A stretch of DNA of 64,000 bases from Siphonodentalium dalli (Eukaryota > Mollusca > Scaphopoda > Gadilida > Siphonodentaliidae), in NCBI GenBank assembly GCA_032622095.1, contig CP136069.1:6062976-6126975 (forward strand). The letters run 5' to 3'. A program made the translations under genes and the position numbers. Shown here piece after piece: positions 16,417-32,000 of this stretch. How positions within the stretch are numbered: the stretch's first letter is position 1; each line of letters begins with the position of its first letter. The notes below the pieces were generated by a model. The model saw only the letters and a program-made list of their open reading frames with translations, was not told the DNA's origin and made no database searches.

Positions 16417-17856
16417 AATTAATAAATGCGACGTGAAACTAACAGTGGCTTCCATGAGGCATTCAATTAATAAATTGGACGTGAAACTAACAGTGGCTTC
16501 CATGAGGCATTCAATTAATAAATTGGACGTGAAACTAACAGTGGCTTCCATGAGGCATTCAATTAATACATTGGACGTGAAACTAACAGTGGCTTCCATG
16601 AGGCATTCAATTAATAAATTGGACGTGAAACTAACAGTGGCTTACATGAGGCATTCAATTAATAAATTGGACGTGAAACTAACAGTGGCTTCCATGAGGC
16701 ATTCAATTAATAAATTGGACGTGAAACTAACAGTGGCTTCCATGAGGCATTCAATTAATAAATTGGACGTGAAACTAACAGTGGCTTCCATGAGGCATTC
16801 AATTAATAAATTGGACGTGAAACTAACAGTGGCTTCCATGAGGCATTCAATTAATACATTGGACGTGAAACTAACAGTGGCTTCCATGAGGCATTCAATT
16901 AATAAATGCGACGTGAAACTAACAGTGGCTTCCATGAGGCATTCAATTAATAAATTGGACGTGAAACTAACAGTGGCTTCCATGAGGCATTCAATTAATA
17001 AATTGGACGTGAAACTAACAGTGGCTTCCATGAGGCATTCAATTAATAAATTGGACGTGAAACTAACAGTGGCTTCCATGAGGCATTCAATTAATAAATT
17101 GGACGTGAAACTAACAGTGGCTTCCATGAGGCATTCAATTAATAAATTGGACGTGAAACTAACAGTGGCTTCCATGAGGCATTCAATTAATAAATTGGAC
17201 GTGAAACTAACAGTGGCTTCCATGAGGCATTCAATTAATAAATTGGACGTGAAACTAACAGTGGCTTCCATAAGGCATTCAATTAATACATTGGACGTGA
17301 AACTAACAGTGGCTTCCATGAGGCATTCAATTAATAAATGCGACGTGAAACTAACAGTGGCTTCCATGAGGCATTCAATTAATACATTGGACGTGAAACT
17401 AACAGTGGCTTCCATGAGGCATTCAATTAATAAATTGGACGTGAAACTAACAGTGGCTTCCATGAGGCATTCAATTAATAAATTGGACGTGAAACTAACA
17501 GTGGCTTCCATAAGGCATTCAATTAATAAATTGGACGTGAAACTAACAGTGGCTTCCATGAGGCATTCAATTAATAAATTGGACGTGAAACTAACAGTGG
17601 CTTCCATAAGGCATTCAATTAATAAATTGGACGTGAAACTAACAGTGGCTTCCATGAGGCATTCAATTAATAAATTGGACGTGAAACTAACAGTGGCTTC
17701 CATAAGGCATTCAATTAATACATTGGACGTGAAACTAACAGTGGCTTCCATGAGGCATTCAATTAATAAATTGGACGTGAAACTAACAGTGGCTTCCATG
17801 AGGCATTCAATTAATAAATGCGACGTGAAACTAACAGTGGCTTCCATGAGGCATTC
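16417..17856. repeat. Higher-order repeat marked by aaatgcg units, spaced 480, 432 and 480 bp
   Basis: The rare variant aaatgcgac (in place of aaattggac) is in units starting at 16417, 16897, 17329 and 17809. Spacing is 10, 9 and 10 units. Further single copies lie at 24289, 24337 and 31297. Surrounding units are partly in the same order in each block, which indicates segmental duplication of 9-10-unit blocks rather than independent mutation. Confidence 0.8.
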
Positions 17857-20800
17857 AATTAATACATTGGACGTGAAACTAACAGTGGCTTCCATGAGGC
17901 ATTCAATTAATAAATTGGACGTGAAACTAACAGTGGCTTCCATGAGGCATTCAATTAATAAATTGGACGTGAAACTAACAGTGGCTTCCATAAGGCATTC
18001 AATTAATAAATTGGACGTGAAACTAACAGTGGCTTACATGAGGCATTCAATTAATACATTGGACGTGAAACTAACAGTGGCTTCCATAAGGCATTCAATT
18101 AATACATTGGACGTGAAACTAACAGTGGCTTACATGAGGCATTCAATTAATAAATTGGACGTGAAACTAACAGTGGCTTCCATGAGGCATTCAATTAATA
18201 AATTGGACGTGAAACTAACAGTGGCTTCCATAAGGCATTCAATTAATAAATTGGACGTGAAACTAACAGTGGCTTCCATGAGGCATTCAATTAATAAATT
18301 GGACGCGAAACTAACAGTGGCTTCCATGAGGCATTCAATTAATACATTGGACGTGAAACTAACAGTGGCTTCCATGAGGCATTCAATTAATTCATTGGAC
18401 GTGAAACTAACAGTGGCTTCCATGAGGCATTCAATTAATAAATTGGACGTGAAACTAACAGTGGCTTCCATGAGGCATTCAATTAATAAATTGGACGTGA
18501 AACTAACAGTGGCTTCCACGAGGCATTCAATTAATAAATTGGACGTGAAACTAACAGTGGCTTCCATAAGGCATTCAATTAATAAATTGGACGTGAAACT
18601 AACAGTGGCTTACATGAGGCATTCAATTAATACATTGGACGTGAAACTAACAGTGGCTTCCATGAGGCATTCAATTAATTCATTGGACGTGAAACTAACA
18701 GTGGCTTCCATAAGGCATTCAATTAATACATTGGACGTGAAACTAACAGTGGCTTCCATAAGGCATTCAATTAATACATTGGACGTGAAACTAACAGTGG
18801 CTTCCATAAGGCATTCAATTAATTCATTGGACGTGAAACTAACAGTGGCTTCCATGAGGCATTCAATTAATTCATTGGACGTGAAACTAACAGTGGCTTC
18901 CATAAGGCATTCAATTAATACATTGGACGTGAAACTAACAGTGGCTTCCATAAGGCATTCAATTAATACATTGGACGTGAAACTAACAGTGGCTTCCATG
19001 AGGCATTCAATTAATAAATTGGACGTGAAACTAACAGTGGCTTACATGAGGCATTCAATTAATACATTGGACGTGAAACTAACAGCGGCTTCCATAAGGC
19101 ATTCAATTAATAAATTGGACGTGAAACTAACAGTGGCTTCCATAAGGCATTCAATTAATACATTGGACGTGAAACTAACAGTGGCTTCCATAAGGCATTC
19201 AATTAATACATTGGACGTGAAACTAACAGCGGCTTCCATAAGGCATTCAATTAATACATTGGACGTGAAACTAACAGCGGCTTCCATGAGGCATTCAATT
19301 AATAAATTGGACGTGAAACTAACAGTGGCTTCCATAAGGCATTCAATTAATAAATTGGACGTGAAACTAACAGTGGCTTCCATAAGGCATTCAATTAATA
19401 CATTGGACGTGAAACTAACAGTGGCTTCCATAAGGCATTCAATTAATACATTGGACGTGAAACTAACAGCGGCTTCCATAAGGCATTCAATTAATACATT
19501 GGACGTGAAACTAACAGCGGCTTCCATAAGGCATTCAATTAATACATTGGACGTGAAACTAACAGCGGCTTCCATGAGGCATTCAATTAATAAATTGGAC
19601 GTGAAACTAACAGTGGCTTACATGAGGCATTCAATTAATAAATTGGACGTGAAACTAACAGTGGCTTCCATGAGGCATTCAATTAATACATTGGACGTGA
19701 AACTAACAGTGGCTTCCATGAGGCATTCAATTAATAAATTGGACGTGAAACTAACAGTGGCTTCCATGAGGCATTCAATTAATACATTGGACGTGAAACT
19801 AACAGTGGCTTACCTAAGGCATTCAATTAATACATTGGACGTGAAACTAACAGCGGCTTCCATGAGGCATTCAATTAATAAATTGGACGTGAAACTAACA
19901 GTGGCTTCCATAAGGCATTCAATTAATAAATTGGACGTGAAACTAACAGTGGCTTCCATAAGGCATTCAATTAATACATTGGACGTGAAACTAACAGTGG
20001 CTTCCATAAGGCATTCAATTAATACATTGGACGTGAAACTAACAGCGGCTTCCATAAGGCATTCAATTAATACATTGGACGTGAAACTAACAGCGGCTTC
20101 CATAAGGCATTCAATTAATACATTGGACGTGAAACTAACAGCGGCTTCCATGAGGCATTCAATTAATAAATTGGACGTGAAACTAACAGTGGCTTCCATG
20201 AGGCATTCAATTAATAAATTGGACGTGAAACTAACAGTGGCTTCCATGAGGCATTCAATTAATACATTGGACGTGAAACTAACAGTGGCTTCCATGAGGC
20301 ATTCAATTAATAAATTGGACGTGAAACTAACAGTGGCTTCCATGAGGCATTCAATTAATACATTGGACGTGAAACTAACAGTGGCTTACCTAAGGCATTC
20401 AATTAATACATTGGACGTGAAACTAACAGTGGCTTACCTAAGGCATTCAATTAATAAATTGGACGTGAAACTAACAGTGGCTTACCTAAGGCATTCAATT
20501 AATACATTGGACGTGAAACTAACAGTGGCTTCCATAAGGCATTCAATTAATAAATTGGACGTGAAACTAACAGTGGCTTCCATGAGGCATTCAATTAATA
20601 AATTGGACGTGAAACTAACAGTGGCTTCCATAAGGCATTCAATTAATAAATTGGACGTGAAACTAACAGTGGCTTCCATGAGGCATTCAATTAATACATT
20701 GGACGTGAAACTAACAGTGGCTTACCTAAGGCATTCAATTAATACATTGGACGTGAAACTAACAGTGGCTTCCATAAGGCATTCAATTAATAAATTGGAC

Positions 20801-23800
20801 GTGAAACTAACAGTGGCTTCCATAAGGCATTCAATTAATAAATTGGACGTGAAACTAACAGTGGCTTCCATAAGGCATTCAATTAATACATTGGACGTGA
20901 AACTAACAGTGGCTTCCATGAGGCATTCAATTAATAAATTGGACGTGAAACTAACAGTGGCTTCCATGAGGCATTCAATTAATACATTGGACGTGAAACT
21001 AACAGTGGCTTCCATAAGGCATTCAATTAATAAATTGGACGTGAAACTAACAGTGGCTTCCATGAGGCATTCAATTAATACATTGGACGTGAAACTAACA
21101 GTGGCTTACATAAGGCATTCAATTAATAAATTGGACGTGAAACTAACAGTGGCTTCCATGAGGCATTCAATTAATACATTGGACGTGAAACTAACAGTGG
21201 CTTCCATGAGGCATTCAATTAATACATTGGACGTGAAACTAACAGTGGCTTCCATGAGGCATTCAATTAATACATTGGACGTGAAACTAACAGTGGCTTC
21301 CATGAGGCATTCAATTAATACATTGGACGTGAAACTAACAGTGGCTTACCTAAGGCATTCAATTAATAAATTGGACGCGAAACTAACAGTGGCTTCCATG
21401 AGGCATTCAATTAATAAATTGGACGTGAAACTAACAGTGGCTTCCATGAGGCATTCAATTAATACATTGGACGTGAAACTAACAGTGGCTTCCATAAGGC
21501 ATTCAATTAATAAATTGGACGTGAAACTAACAGTGGCTTCCATGAGGCATTCAATTAATAAATTGGACGTGAAACTAACAGTGGCTTCCATGAGGCATTC
21601 AATTAATAAATTGGACGTGAAACTAACAGTGGCTTCCATGAGGCATTCAATTAATAAATTGGACGTGAAACTAACAGTGGCTTCCATGAGGCATTCAATT
21701 AATAAATTGGACGTGAAACTAACAGTGGCTTACATAAGGCATTCAATTAATACATTGGACGTGAAACTAACAGTGGCTTCCATGAGGCATTCAATTAATA
21801 CATTGGACGTGAAACTAACAGTGGCTTCCATGAGGCATTCAATTAATAAATTGGACGTGAAACTAACAGTGGCTTCCATGAGGCATTCAATTAATACATT
21901 GGACGTGAAACTAACAGTGGCTTACATAAGGCATTCAATTAATAAATTGGACGTGAAACTAACAGTGGCTTCCATGAGGCATTCAATTAATAAATTGGAC
22001 GTGAAACTAACAGTGGCTTCCATGAGGCATTCAATTAATAAATTGGACGTGAAACTAACAGTGGCTTCCATGAGGCATTCAATTAATAAATTGGACGTGA
22101 AACTAACAGTGGCTTCCATGAGGCATTCAATTAATAAATTGGACGTGAAACTAACAGTGGCTTACATGAGGCATTCAATTAATTCATTGGACGTGAAACT
22201 AACAGTGGCTTCCATGAGGCATTCAATTAATAAATTGGACGTGAAACTAACAGTGGCTTACATAAGGCATTCAATTAATACATTGGACGTGAAACTAACA
22301 GTGGCTTCCATAAGGCATTCAATTAATAAATTGGACGTGAAACTAACAGTGGCTTACATAAGGCATTCAATTAATAAATTGGACGTGAAACTAACAGTGG
22401 CTTACATAAGGCATTCAATTAATACATTGGACGTGAAACTAACAGTGGCTTCCATAAGGCATTCAATTAATAAATTGGACGTGAAACTAACAGTGGCTTA
22501 CATAAGGCATTCAATTAATAAATTGGACGTGAAACTAACAGTGGCTTACATAAGGCATTCAATTAATACATTGGACGTGAAACTAACAGTGGCTTACATA
22601 AGGCATTCAATTAATAAATTGGACGTGAAACTAACAGTGGCTTACATAAGGCATTCAATTAATAAATTGGACGTGAAACTAACAGTGGCTTACATAAGGC
22701 ATTCAATTAATAAATTGGACGTGAAACTAACAGTGGCTTACATAAGGCATTCAATTAATACATTGGACGTGAAACTAACAGTGGCTTACATAAGGCATTC
22801 AATTAATAAATTGGACGTGAAACTAACAGTGGCTTACATAAGGCATTCAATTAATAAATTGGACGTGAAACTAACAGTGGCTTCCATGAGGCATTCAATT
22901 AATAAATTGGACGTGAAACTAACAGTGGCTTACATAAGGCATTCAATTAATAAATTGGACGTGAAACTAACAGTGGCTTACATAAGGCATTCAATTAATA
23001 CATTGGACGTGAAACTAACAGTGGCTTCCATAAGGCATTCAATTAATAAATTGGACGTGAAACTAACAGTGGCTTACATAAGGCATTCAATTAATAAATT
23101 GGACGTGAAACTAACAGTGGCTTCCATAAGGCATTCAATTAATAAATTGGACGTGAAACTAACAGTGGCTTACATAAGGCATTCAATTAATAAATTGGAC
23201 GTGAAACTAACAGTGGCTTCCATGAGGCATTCAATTAATAAATTGGACGTGAAACTAACAGTGGCTTACATAAGGCATTCAATTAATAAATTGGACGTGA
23301 AACTAACAGTGGCTTACATAAGGCATTCAATTAATACATTGGACGTGAAACTAACAGTGGCTTCCATAAGGCATTCAATTAATAAATTGGACGTGAAACT
23401 AACAGTGGCTTCCATGAGGCATTCAATTAATACATTGCACGTGAAACTAACAGTGGCTTCCATGAGGCATTCAATTAATACATTGCACGTGAAACTAACA
23501 GTGGCTTACATGAGGCATTCAATTAATAAATTGGACGTGAAACTAACAGTGGCTTCCATGAGGCATTCAATTAATACATTGGACGTGAAACTAACAGTGG
23601 CTTCCATAAGGCATTCAATTAATAAATTGGACGTGAAACTAACAGTGGCTTCCATGAGGCATTCAATTAATAAATTGGACGTGAAACTAACAGTGGCTTC
23701 CATGAGGCATTCAATTAATAAATTGGACGTGAAACTAACAGTGGCTTCCATAAGGCATTCAATTAATAAATTGGACGTGAAACTAACAGTGGCTTCCATG

Positions 23801-26800
23801 AGGCATTCAATTAATAAATTGGACGTGAAACTAACAGTGGCTTCCATGAGGCATTCAATTAATACATTGGACGTGAAACTAACAGTGGCTTACATGAGGC
23901 ATTCAATTAATAAATTGGACGTGAAACTAACAGTGGCTTACATAAGGCATTCAATTAATAAATTGGACGTGAAACTAACAGTGGCTTCCATGAGGCATTC
24001 AATTAATACATTGGACGTGAAACTAACAGTGGCTTACATGAGGCATTCAATTAATAAATTGGACGTGAAACTAACAGTGGCTTACATAAGGCATTCAATT
24101 AATAAATTGGACGTGAAACTAACAGTGGCTTCCATAAGGCATTCAATTAATACATTGGACGTGAAACTAACAGTGGCTTCCATAAGGCATTCAATTAATT
24201 CATTGGACGTGAAACTAACAGTGGCTTCCATAAGGCATTCAATTAATAAATTGGACGTGAAACTAACAGTGGCTTCCATGAGGCATTCAATTAATAAATG
24301 CGACGTGAAACTAACAGTGGCTTCCATAAGGCATTCAATTAATAAATGCGACGTGAAACTAACAGTGGCTTCCATGAGGCATTCAATTAATAAATTGGAC
24401 GTGAAACTAACAATGGCTTCCATGAGGCATTCAATTAATTCATTGGACGTGAAACTAACAGTGGCTTCCATAAGGCATTCAATTAATAAATTGGACGTGA
24501 AACTAACAGTGGCTTCCATGAGGCATTCAATTAATAAATTGGACGTGAAACTAACAGTGGCTTCCATGAGGCATTCAATTAATAAATTGGACGTGAAACT
24601 AACAGTGGCTTACATAAGGCATTCAATTAATAAATTGGACGTGAAACTAACAGTGGCTTCCATAAGGCATTCAATTAATAAATTGGACGTGAAACTAACA
24701 GTGGCTTCCATAAGGCATTCAATTAATACATTGGACGTGAAACTAACAGTGGCTTCTATGAGGCATTCAATTAATACATTGGACGTGAAACTAACAATGG
24801 CTTCCATGAGGCATTCAATTAATAAATTGGACGTGAAACTAACAGTGGCTTCCATGAGGCATTCAATTAATAAATTGGACGTGAAACTAACAGTGACTTC
24901 CATGAGGCATTCAATTAATAAATTGGACGTGAAACTAACAGTGGCTTCCATAAGGCATTCAATTAATAAATTGGACGTGAAACTAACAGTGGCTTCCATG
25001 AGGCATTCAATTAATACATTGGACGTGAAACTAACAGTGGCTTCCATGAGGCATTCAATTAATAAATTGGACGTGAAACTAACAGTGGCTTACATAAGGC
25101 ATTCAATTAATACATTGGACGTGAAACTAACAGTGGCTTCCATGAGGCATTCAATTAATAAATTGGACGTGAAACTAACAGTGGCTTCCATGAGGCATTC
25201 AATTAATAAATTGGACGTGAAACTAACAGTGGCTTCCATGAGGCATTCAATTAATAAATTGGACGTGAAACTAACAGTGGCTTCCATGAGGCATTCAATT
25301 AATAAATTGGACGTGAAACTAACAGTGGCTTCCATGAGGCATTCAATTAATAAATTGGACGTGAAACTAACAGTGGCTTCCATGAGGCATTCAATTAATA
25401 AATTGGACGTGAAACTAACAGTGGCTTCCATGAGGCATTCAATTAATAAATTGGACGTGAAACTAACAGCGGCTTACATGAGGCATTCAATTAATACATT
25501 GGACGTGAAACTAACAATGGCTTACATAAGGCATTCAATTAATAAATTGGACGTGAAACTAACAGTGGCTTCCATGAGGCATTCAATTAATAAATTGGAC
25601 GTGAAACTAACAGTGGCTTCCATGAGGCATTCAATTAATAAATTGGACGTGAAACTAACAGCGGCTTACATGAGGCATTCAATTAATACATTGGACGTGA
25701 AACTAACAATGGCTTCCATAAGGCATTCAATTAATAAATTGGACGTGAAACTAACAGTGGCTTCCATGAGGCATTCAATTAATAAATTGGACGTGAAACT
25801 AACAGTGGCTTCCATGAGGCATTCAATTAATAAATTGGACGTGAAACTAACAGTGGCTTCCATAAGGCATTCAATTAATACATTGGACGTGAAACTAACA
25901 GTGGCTTCCATGAGGCATTCAATTAATAAATTGGACGTGAAACTAACAGTGGCTTCCATGAGGCATTCAATTAATAAATTGGACGTGAAACTAACAGTGG
26001 CTTCCATGAGGCATTCAATTAATAAATTGGACGTGAAACTAACAGTGGCGTCCATGAGGCATTCAATTAATAAATTGGACGTGAAACTAACAGTGGCTTC
26101 CATAAGGCATTCAATTAATACATTGGACGTGAAACTAACAGTGGCTTACATAAGGCATTCAATTAATACATTGGACGTGAAACTAACAGTGGCTTACATA
26201 AGGCATTCAATTAATACATTGGACGTGAAACTAACAGTGGCTTACATGAGGCATTCAATTAATAAATTGGACGTGAAACTAACAGTGGCTTACATGAGGC
26301 ATTCAATTAATACATTGGACGTGAAACTAACAGTGGCTTACATAAGGCATTCAATTAATACATTGGACGTGAAACTAACAGTGGCTTCCATAAGGCATTC
26401 AATTAATACATTGGACGTGAAACTAACAGTGGCTTACATGAGGCATTCAATTAATACATTGGACGTGAAACTAACAGTGGCTTACATAAGGCATTCAATT
26501 AATACATTGGACGTGAAACTAACAGTGGCTTCCATAAGGCATTCAATTAATACATTGGACGTGAAACTAACAGTGGCTTACATGAGGCATTCAATTAATA
26601 CATTGGACGTGAAACTAACAGTGGCTTCCATGAGGCATTCAATTAATACATTGGACGTGAAACTAACAGTGGCTTCCATGAGGCATTCAATTAATATATT
26701 GGACGTGAAACTAACAGTGGCTTCCATGAGGCATTCAATTAATACATTGGACGTGAAACTAACAGTGGCTTACATGAGGCATTCAATTAATACATTGGAC

Positions 26801-28320
26801 GTGAAACTAACAGTGGCTTCCATGAGGCATTCAATTAATAAATTGGACGTGAAACTAACAGTGGCTTCCATGAGGCATTCAATTAATACATTGGACGTGA
26901 AACTAACAGTGGCTTCCATGAGGCATTCAATTAATAAATTGGACGTGAAACTAACAGTGGCTTCCATGAGGCATTCAATTAATACATTGGACGTGAAACT
27001 AACAATGGCTTCCATGTGGCATTCAATTAATACATTGGACGTGAAACTAACAGTGGCTTCCATAAGGCATTCAATTAATATATTGGACGTGAAACTAACA
27101 GTGGCTTACATGAGGCATTCAATTAATACATTGGACGTGAAACTAACAGTGGCTTCCATGAGGCATTCAATTAATAAATTGGACGTGAAACTAACAGTGG
27201 CTTCCATGAGGCATTCAATTAATACATTGGACGTGAAACTAACAGTGGCTTACATAAGGCATTCAATTAATACATTGGACGTGAAACTAACAGTGGCTTC
27301 CATAAGGCATTCAATTAATACATTGGACGTGAAACTAACAGTGGCTTACATGAGGCATTCAATTAATACATTGGACGTGAAACTAACAGTGGCTTCCATA
27401 AGGCATTCAATTAATACATTGGACGTGAAACTAACAGTGGCTTACATAAGGCATTCAATTAATACATTGGACGTGAAACTAACAGTGGCTTCCATAAGGC
27501 ATTCAATTAATACATTGGACGTGAAACTAACAGTGGCTTACATAAGGCATTCAATTAATAAATTGGACGTGAAACTAACAGTGGCTTACATGAGGCATTC
27601 AATTAATAAATTGGACGTGAAACTAACAGTGGCTTACATAAGGCATTCAATTAATACATTGGACGTGAAACTAACAGTGGCTTCCATGAGGCATTCAATT
27701 AATACATTGGACGTGAAACTAACAGTGGCTTCCATAAGGCATTCAATTAATACATTGGACGTGAAACTAACAGTGGCTTACATAAGGCATTCAATTAATA
27801 AATTGGACGTGAAACTAACAGTGGCTTACATGAGGCATTCAATTAATAAATTGGACGTGAAACTAACAGTGGCTTACATAAGGCATTCAATTAATACATT
27901 GGACGTGAAACTAACAGTGGCTTCCATGAGGCATTCAATTAATACATTGGACGTGAAACTAACAGTGGCTTCCATGAGGCATTCAATTAATACATTGGAC
28001 GTGAAACTAACAGTGGCTTACATGAGGCATTCAATTAATACATTGGACGTGAAACTAACAGTGGCTTCCATGAGGCATTCAATTAATACATTGGACGTGA
28101 AACTAACAGTGGCTTCCATGAGGCATTCAATTAATAAATTGGACGTGAAACTAACAGTGGCTTACATGAGGCATTCAATTAATACATTGGACGTGAAACT
28201 AACAGTGGCTTCCATGAGGCATTCAATTAATAAATTGGACGTGAAACTAACAGTGGCTTCCATGAGGCATTCAATTAATACATTGGACGTGAAACTAACA
28301 GTGGCTTACATAAGGCATTC

Positions 28321-29088
28321 AATTAATTCATTGGACGTGAAACTAACAGTGGCTTCCATGAGGCATTCAATTAATACATTGGACGTGAAACTAACAGTGG
28401 CTTCCATGAGGCATTCAATTAATAAATTGGACGTGAAACTAACAGTGGCTTCCATGAGGCATTCAATTAATACATTGGACGTGAAACTAACAGTGGCTTC
28501 CATGAGGCATTCAATTAATAAATTGGACGTGAAACTAACAGTGGCTTCCATAAGGCATTCAATTAATACATTGGACGTGAAACTAACAGTGGCTTCCATG
28601 AGGCATTCAATTAATAAATTGGACGTGAAACTAACAGTGGCTTACATGAGGCATTCAATTAATACATTGGACGTGAAACTAACAGTGGCTTACATAAGGC
28701 ATTCAATTAATTCATTGGACGTGAAACTAACAGTGGCTTCCATGAGGCATTCAATTAATACATTGGACGTGAAACTAACAGTGGCTTCCATGAGGCATTC
28801 AATTAATAAATTGGACGTGAAACTAACAGTGGCTTCCATGAGGCATTCAATTAATACATTGGACGTGAAACTAACAGTGGCTTCCATGAGGCATTCAATT
28901 AATAAATTGGACGTGAAACTAACAGTGGCTTCCATAAGGCATTCAATTAATACATTGGACGTGAAACTAACAGTGGCTTCCATGAGGCATTCAATTAATA
29001 AATTGGACGTGAAACTAACAGTGGCTTACATGAGGCATTCAATTAATACATTGGACGTGAAACTAACAGTGGCTTACATAAGGCATTC
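28321..29088. repeat. Higher-order repeat: two adjacent 384-bp blocks of eight 48-bp units
   Basis: The eight units from 28321 recur in the same variant order from 28705. Both blocks begin with an aattaattca unit, carry one ata unit at the same place, and end with two tac units, the last with ata. The next unit, at 29089, leaves the pattern. Confidence 0.88.
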
Positions 29089-32000
29089 AATTAATAAATT
29101 GGACGTGAAACTAACAGTGGCTTCCATGAGGCATTCAATTAATAAATTGGACGTGAAACTAACAGTGGCTTCCATGAGGCATTCAATTAATAAATTGGAC
29201 GTGAAACTAACAGTGGCTTCCATAAGGCATTCAATTAATAAATTGGACGTGAAACTAACAGTGGCTTCCATAAGGCATTCAATTAATAAATTGGACGTGA
29301 AACTAACAGTGGCTTCCATAAGGCATTCAATTAATAAATTGGACGTGAAACTAACAGTGGCTTCCATAAGGCATTCAATTAATAAATTGGACGTGAAACT
29401 AACAGTGGCTTCCATAAGGCATTCAATTAATTCATTGGACGTGAAACTAACAGTGGCTTACATGAGGCATTCAATTAATAAATTGGACGTGAAACTAACA
29501 GTGGCTTCCATAAGGCATTCAATTAATACATTGGACGTGAAACTAACAGTGGCTTACATGAGGCATTCAATTAATAAATTGGACGTGAAACTAACAGTGG
29601 CTTCCATAAGGCATTCAATTAATTCATTGGACGTGAAACTAACAGTGGCTTCCATAAGGCATTCAATTAATAAATTGGACGTGAAACTAACAGTGGCTTC
29701 CATAAGGCATTCAATTAATAAATTGGACGTGAAACTAACAGTGGCTTCCATAAGGCATTCAATTAATAAATTGGACGTGAAACTAACAGTGGCTTACCTA
29801 AGGCATTCAATTAATAAATTGGACGTGAAACTAACAGTGGCTTCCATGAGGCATTCAATTAATTCATTGGACGTGAAACTAACAGTGGCTTACATAAGGC
29901 ATTCAATTAATAAATTGGACGTGAAACTAACAGTGGCTTACCTAAGGCATTCAATTAATAAATTGGACGTGAAACTAACAGTGGCTTCCATAAGGCATTC
30001 AATTAATACATTGGACGTGAAACTAACAGTGGCTTCCATGAGGCATTCAATTAATAAATTGGACGTGAAACTAACAGTGGCTTCCATGAGGCATTCAATT
30101 AATAAATTGGACGTGAAACTAACAGTGGCTTCCATGAGGCATTCAATTAATACATTGGACGTGAAACTAACAGTGGCTTCCATGAGGCATTCAATTAATA
30201 CATTGGACGTGAAACTAACAGTGGCTTCCATGAGGCATTCAATTAATACATTGGACGTGAAACTAACAGTGGCTTCCATAAGGCATTCAATTAATAAATT
30301 GGACGTGAAACTAACAGTGGCTTCCATAAGGCATTCAATTAATTCATTGGACGTGAAACTAACAGTGGCTTACATAAGGCATTCAATTAATAAATTGGAC
30401 GTGAAACTAACAGTGGCTTCCATGAGGCATTCAATTAATAAATTGGACGTGAAACTAACAGTGGGTTCCATGAGGCATTCAATTAATTCATTGGACGTGA
30501 AACTAACAGTGGCTTACATAAGGCATTCAATTAATAAATTGGACGTGAAACTAACAGTGGGTTCCATGAGGCATTCAATTAATTCATTGGACGTGAAACT
30601 AACAGTGGCTTACATAAGGCATTCAATTAATAAATTGGACGTGAAACTAACAGTGGGTTCCATGAGGCATTCAATTAATACATTGGACGTGAAACTAACA
30701 GTGGCTTCCATGAGGCATTCAATTAATTCATTGGACGTGAAACTAACAGTGGCTTCCATGAGGCATTCAATTAATAAATTGGACGTGAAACTAACAGTGG
30801 CTTCCATGAGGCATTCAATTAATAAATTGGACGTGAAACTAACAGTGGGTTCCATGAGGCATTCAATTAATTCATTGGACGTGAAACTAACAGTGGCTTC
30901 CATGAGGCATTCAATTAATACATTGGACGTGAAACTAACAGTGGCTTCCATAAGGCATTCAATTAATAAATTGGACGTGAAACTAACAGTGGCTTCCATA
31001 AGGCATTCAATTAATTCATTGGACGTGAAACTAACAGTGGCTTACATAAGGCATTCAATTAATAAATTGGACGTGAAACTAACAGTGGCTTCCATGAGGC
31101 ATTCAATTAATAAATTGGACGTGAAACTAACAGTGGGTTCCATGAGGCATTCAATTAATTCATTGGACGTGAAACTAACAGTGGCTTCCATGAGGCATTC
31201 AATTAATACATTGGACGTGAAACTAACAGTGGCTTCCATGAGGCATTCAATTAATAAATTGGACGTGAAACTAACAGTGGCTTACATGAGGCATTCAATT
31301 AATAAATGCGACGTGAAACTAACAGTGGCTTCCATAAGGCATTCAATTAATACATTGGACGTGAAACTAACAATGGCTTCCATGAGGCATTCAATTAATA
31401 AATTGGACGTGAAACTAACAGTGGCTTCCATGAGGCATTCAATTAATAAATTGGACGTGAAACTAACAGTGGCTTCCATGAGGCATTCAATTAATAAATT
31501 GGACGTGAAACTAACAGTGGCTTCCATGAGGCATTCAATTAATAAATTGGACGTGAAACTAACAGTGGCTTCCATGAGGCATTCAATTAATAAATTGGAC
31601 GTGAAACTAACAGTGGCTTACATAAGGCATTCAATTAATAAATTGGACGTGAAACTAACAGTGGCTTCCATGAGGCATTCAATTAATACATTGGACGTGA
31701 AACTAACAGTGGCTTACATAAGGCATTCAATTAATACATTGGACGTGAAACTAACAGTGGCTTCCATGAGGCATTCAATTAATACATTGGACGTGAAACT
31801 AACAGTGGCTTCCATGAGGCATTCAATTAATAAATTGGACGTGAAACTAACAGTGGCTTCCATGAGGCATTCAATTAATACATTGGACGTGAAACTAACA
31901 GTGGCTTCCATGAGGCATTCAATTAATAAATTGGACGTGAAACTAACAGTGGCTTCCATAAGGCATTCAATTAATAAATTGGACGTGAAACTAACAGTGG